From contig OY978527.1 in NCBI GenBank assembly GCA_963854835.1, forward strand, positions 19,067,345 to 19,131,344: a stretch of DNA of 64,000 nt. The letters are read 5' to 3'. This document shows, piece after piece, positions 61,151 through 64,000 of the stretch; position 1 is the stretch's first letter, and every line of letters begins with the position of its first letter. The notes under the pieces were generated by a model. It searched no databases. It had not been told where the DNA came from and worked only from the letters and a program-made list of their open reading frames with translations. The stretch comes from Megamerina dolium (taxonomy: Eukaryota; Arthropoda; Insecta; Diptera; Megamerinidae). The position numbers and the translations under genes are program-made.

Positions 61151-61585
61151 AACAATTAATCTTGTTCCAACGAGTTGCGAAGAAGTAAAGGTAAGGCTAC
61201 TTATTACGGAGGCAGCCAGGTATCCGTAAGCTCACGTTTGCGACTGGGCTATTTGAAAAAAGGGCCCAGCCAGGCTGATTTTTAGCAAGGATCGCATTAC
61301 ACCTTAAGAGGTGTGGTAAGAGTATGTTGCCGAATGCTGTACTATTGAAGAGTAACAAACACTCACCAACTTACCCTTATCTTAGCTAGATACCGCCTGG
61401 CATCGTACAGGCTAAACTGTAGTATCTATTTCCCTCGAGGCGAATTCAGTGGAGGATTTTGCCGAAGTAAATAAAGAATCATCATGAAAACCGCAGCGCT
61501 ATCAGACGGCAAGACAAATCAATGTGATGTGAAACAGTGCACAGGCTGGTCTAAACATCCCGGCCCTCTTGCACGAGTGCAACAT

Positions 61586-62120
61586 TCAGGACCTTTGAAG
61601 TCCGTCCACAGTCTTCACTGCCGTCTCTAGCAAATCCCGGACTTGTCGTCCTCTTGCCCACAAACCGGCGCCCGTTTTTCTGAGAGTACTGCTTCTCGTC
61701 TCGATGCCGCGTCGCTTTTGGATTTGCCAATCTTTTTTTTTTGCTTCCGTTTTAGAGACTTCTGCGGTTGCTTCTGAAGCCGAGAAGCAGCACTGGGTCT
61801 GGATTTGGAACTCTTCCGTTCCCGCGTAGGCTATGGACGTCGTGTGTGTATCTGCTGGTGCTTCCACGTGCAACAATGCATGGTGGGCCAGTCCACACTT
61901 TTTCCAACTACCCTGTGAGTCACACTCTGCAGTCTTATGGGATCTCGCCAAGCAATTGACGCAATAGTTGTGAGCCTTCAAGACGCGTTTACGTTGAGGT
62001 GGCTGCATTTCCCGAAAACAGTGACAAAAAAGGTAGCGCATGCTTCTGATGGCACAACTGACATTTGTACATCTCGGATGATAGCTGCAAAGAACTGAAA
62101 ATTGAAGACACAACATCAGA
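61586..62120 (-). pseudogene. BEL/Pao gag zinc-knuckle fragment
   Basis: The minus strand reads MQPPQRKRVLKAHNYCVNCLARSHKTAEC, then WKKCGLAHHALLHVE. CxNCL...H...C and C..HHxLLH are the twin knuckles of the BEL/Pao gag. It lies downstream (in minus orientation) of pol, the reverse of the gene order, so it comes from another copy or a rearrangement. Confidence 0.75.
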
Positions 62121-62354
62121 GGATGGCATCTGAGAAGGGAATTTTGAAAATGCTTGCGTTCAGCGAAGAAGAGCACAAGAAAGCGTCAGAAAGTGATTTA
62201 CGATAAGAAGAATGCGTTATTCTACACTAGATATAGAACGCATAACTTCATGAGAATTCGACTTTCGAACTTTAGCAGAGCTATTATGTAAGCAAAGAGA
62301 AGCGATCGAGAATGTCGTCTTCTTCAAGAGTTCAAGAGTGTGACAAGCTTTCAC
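62121..62354. other. Spacer between the BEL fragments
   Basis: No frame recognised. It could hold LTR remnants, but no partner copy exists in the window. Confidence 0.25.
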
Positions 62355-63990
62355 TTATCTCAGCTCCAAAGCAAACTTGTTTGTTGTATGCGGCTTTGTG
62401 TTGGCCAAGAATCGTAAGATTTTTAAAGCCCATTTTGGGATTTTGATCTCGCTAATAGTGGGTAAATATTCTACAAACTGATTCCATTTCACATTACCAC
62501 CCTCATCCCAATCCACACCATCAAGACATAATTCTTGGAGTAAAATTTTCGCATTAATCATTATTGGCGACAACCATCCTGCCAGATCAAAAAGTTTTGC
62601 GTCAGATGAGAGAACATCTCGTTTCGTGGCAGCATTTGAGGTGGAAATTGGGATGATACTATATGAAAACGTGTTTGAGAGATCATTCGTTCGAATTCCG
62701 AGAGTTTTCGTGGAACTCGCACTGCGAAACCATAAGAAATTAGAATCTGGTAGATCAGTTTCTGGGAATCCTTCGAGTATTTTTTGATGATTTGCAGTAA
62801 TTTTCTTTAGTGGAAATCCTGCGGAATCGAGGATTTGTATTACCTGATCTAATGCTTCATATGCGGACTAGATATGATGACCTCCTGAGAGAATATCATC
62901 CACATAAGTTTGACGACGGAGGACATTTACTGCTATTATGACAATCTTGTTCCGAATCATTAGCCAAATGAAGGAGCGATCTGATGTCCAAGTAAGGAGC
63001 ACAATTTATACCAAAGGTTACGGTTTTAATTTGAAATACTGAATTGTGATATCAGGTGACAGTCGAAAAACAATGCTTTGGAAATCTTGATTGTCTTCGT
63101 GAAGAAGAATCTGTCAGTACATTTTTTGTACATCTCCATTGAAAACAAAACGATATAAACGCCATTGGAGAATGAGAAGCATTAAATCTGGTTGAAGAGT
63201 GGGACCAGTATATAAAACATCGTTTAGTGAGTTTCCAGAACTCAACACAACACAAAATACAACACAAACGCTGGAAGTAACTTTTTCTGGTCGAATTACT
63301 GCATGATGTAGTAAGTAAAACGAGGAATATTTCCCATCAGAAGAGATTTCCCCCGAATCGGTGATTTTCTTATGACCAAGAGTGAGATACTCTTTAAGAA
63401 CCTCTTCATACACTTGTTTGAGACCCCCTTTCTCTTGGAGATTTCGTTCCGAACGCTAAAATTTGCGGAAAATGTTTCTTGAGCGGTAATCTTACCACAT
63501 ATCTTCCATCTTTATTCCGTATCGTTGTAGCTTTGTAGAGGCGGTCACAAAACTCATCTTCTGACGACGGTAGAAGAGTTTCAGAAATTTCCTCTTGTTC
63601 CCAAAATTGCTTTAGCTGGGAACTGAGATCTTCATTGGAAACTTCATTGACTTGTGTCGAGAATAGTGACACTTCCTCAGGAATCGGTCCACTAAGAATC
63701 CACCCAAAAATTGCGTTTTGAGCTATTAAATTCCTGAAGAGCTATGGCGCAGACCTTGGAAGACGATCTCACTTCCTATAACCAAGTCGATTTGGGCTGG
63801 CATATTACAACTTGGATCAGCAAAATCAAGGTTAACAAATTCTAGCTAATTTGAGCCTTCACAAGAAATGTTATGTTTAGTTAATTGAGATAAGACTATG
63901 GCTTTTGCTTTCATTTTAAGTTAATCTTTCCAGATACTAACGTTAAAGAACAGAGTTGTGTAGAATTTTGTACTACTCTGCCGCCCATTC
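62355..63990 (-). pseudogene. BEL/Pao pol fragment (protease to post-RT region)
   Basis: Reading right to left on the minus strand: protease region near 63,830-63,700 (IDLVIGSEIVF, AQ.AxxQFLGGFLVDR-like block), FWEQEEI...LPSSEDEFCDRLY and DGRYVVRLPLKKHFPQ (63,672-63,406), RT with GKYSSFYLLHHAVIRPEKVTS, SLNDVLYTGPTLQPDL and YRFVFNGDVQKMY (motif A) to about 63,110, and PIMINAKILLQELCLDGVDWDEG (62,573-62,510), the post-RT (A17-type) region of BEL. Many frameshifts and stops. Sequence continues beyond the window. Confidence 0.85.
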
Positions 63991-64000
63991 CTGAAATTTG

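Larger units (their letters stand above)
58165..61575 (-). mobile_element. RNase H-type LINE with large internal deletions
   Basis: Read from the right: a GC-rich 5' leader (about 61,575-61,180), probable ORF1 (61,150-59,500, several frames), endonuclease (59,490-58,865), compressed RT fragments (58,860-58,570) and RNase H (58,559-58,177). The GC content and RNase H tail match the 22.7-kb LINE group, but ORF1 differs. It is bounded by Penelope sequence on the left and a BEL gag remnant on the right. No target duplication found. Confidence 0.75.

Noticed and set aside
60742..61152. 136-aa plus-strand frame, Ala/Ser/Thr/Pro-rich
   Set aside because: It lies opposite the decayed LINE ORF1 and has the composition of a GC-codon shadow. 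No domain.

Overview
The window looks like a repeat-rich stretch of a higher-fly (Diptera, Brachycera) genome, possibly a tephritid-type fruit fly. The support is an intact Smad2/3 orthologue closest to Drosophila Smox, an intron-split insect-type C2H2 zinc-finger gene, and a set of transposable elements typical of flies (Gypsy, BEL/Pao, Jockey-like and RNase H-bearing LINEs, RTE, Penelope, mariner/maT, Tc1, Harbinger, a tRNA-headed SINE and MITEs). The taxon is an inference. The Smad assignment is not.

Layout. 0-2 kb: Smox on the minus strand, a single coding exon. 2.3-3.5 kb: internally deleted Harbinger element. 4.6-6.2 kb: Tc1-like element with long IR/DR ends and a frameshifted transposase. 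6.2-11 kb: AT-rich DNA with one SINE. 11-17.5 kb: retroelement nest (LTR fragment, Jockey-like LINE copy A fused in frame to a BEL gag remnant, primer-binding site and LTR, degenerate Gypsy integrase). 18-21 kb: two fold-back structures, the second enclosing seven copies of a ~94-bp repeat. 21-22 kb: SINE and a TIR element. 22.7-36.4 kb: an old RNase H-type LINE with a DUF4780-like ORF1, interrupted by a SINE (13-bp TSD) and by a nearly pristine 5,040-bp Gypsy element (LTRs differing at one base, 5-bp TSD, intact 1,460-aa gag-pol), and followed by Jockey-like LINE copy B. 37-43 kb: TIR element, MITEs, RTE tail and long (AT)n arrays. 43.7-46.9 kb: two-exon C2H2 zinc-finger gene, minus strand. 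47-51.3 kb: MITE, SINE and a complete maT-type mariner with two nonsense codons. 51.3-57 kb: LTR retroelement remnants, an internally deleted LINE copy and a 5'-truncated Jockey-like LINE with one stop codon. 57-64 kb: Penelope tails, a deletion-rich RNase H LINE and rearranged BEL/Pao pol and gag pieces.

Only two host genes are supported: Smox, and the zinc-finger gene joined across a 790-bp intron. One transposable element (the Gypsy) looks competent. Three others (maT, the 54-kb LINE, the Tc1) are inactivated by very few changes. Nesting gives a relative chronology: the DUF4780 LINE is oldest, the SINE and Gypsy landed in it later, and the Gypsy is very recent.

No single coherent undescribed system was found. 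The best leads are LINE copies A and B sharing the same disabling deletion and frameshift (suggesting a defective source mobilised in trans), a BEL-gag/LINE-endonuclease chimeric ORF, a small MITE family whose three copies are all flanked by TGCAW repeats, a SINE family whose 3' end resembles that of an RTE LINE, and a fold-back element with a 94-bp satellite core.
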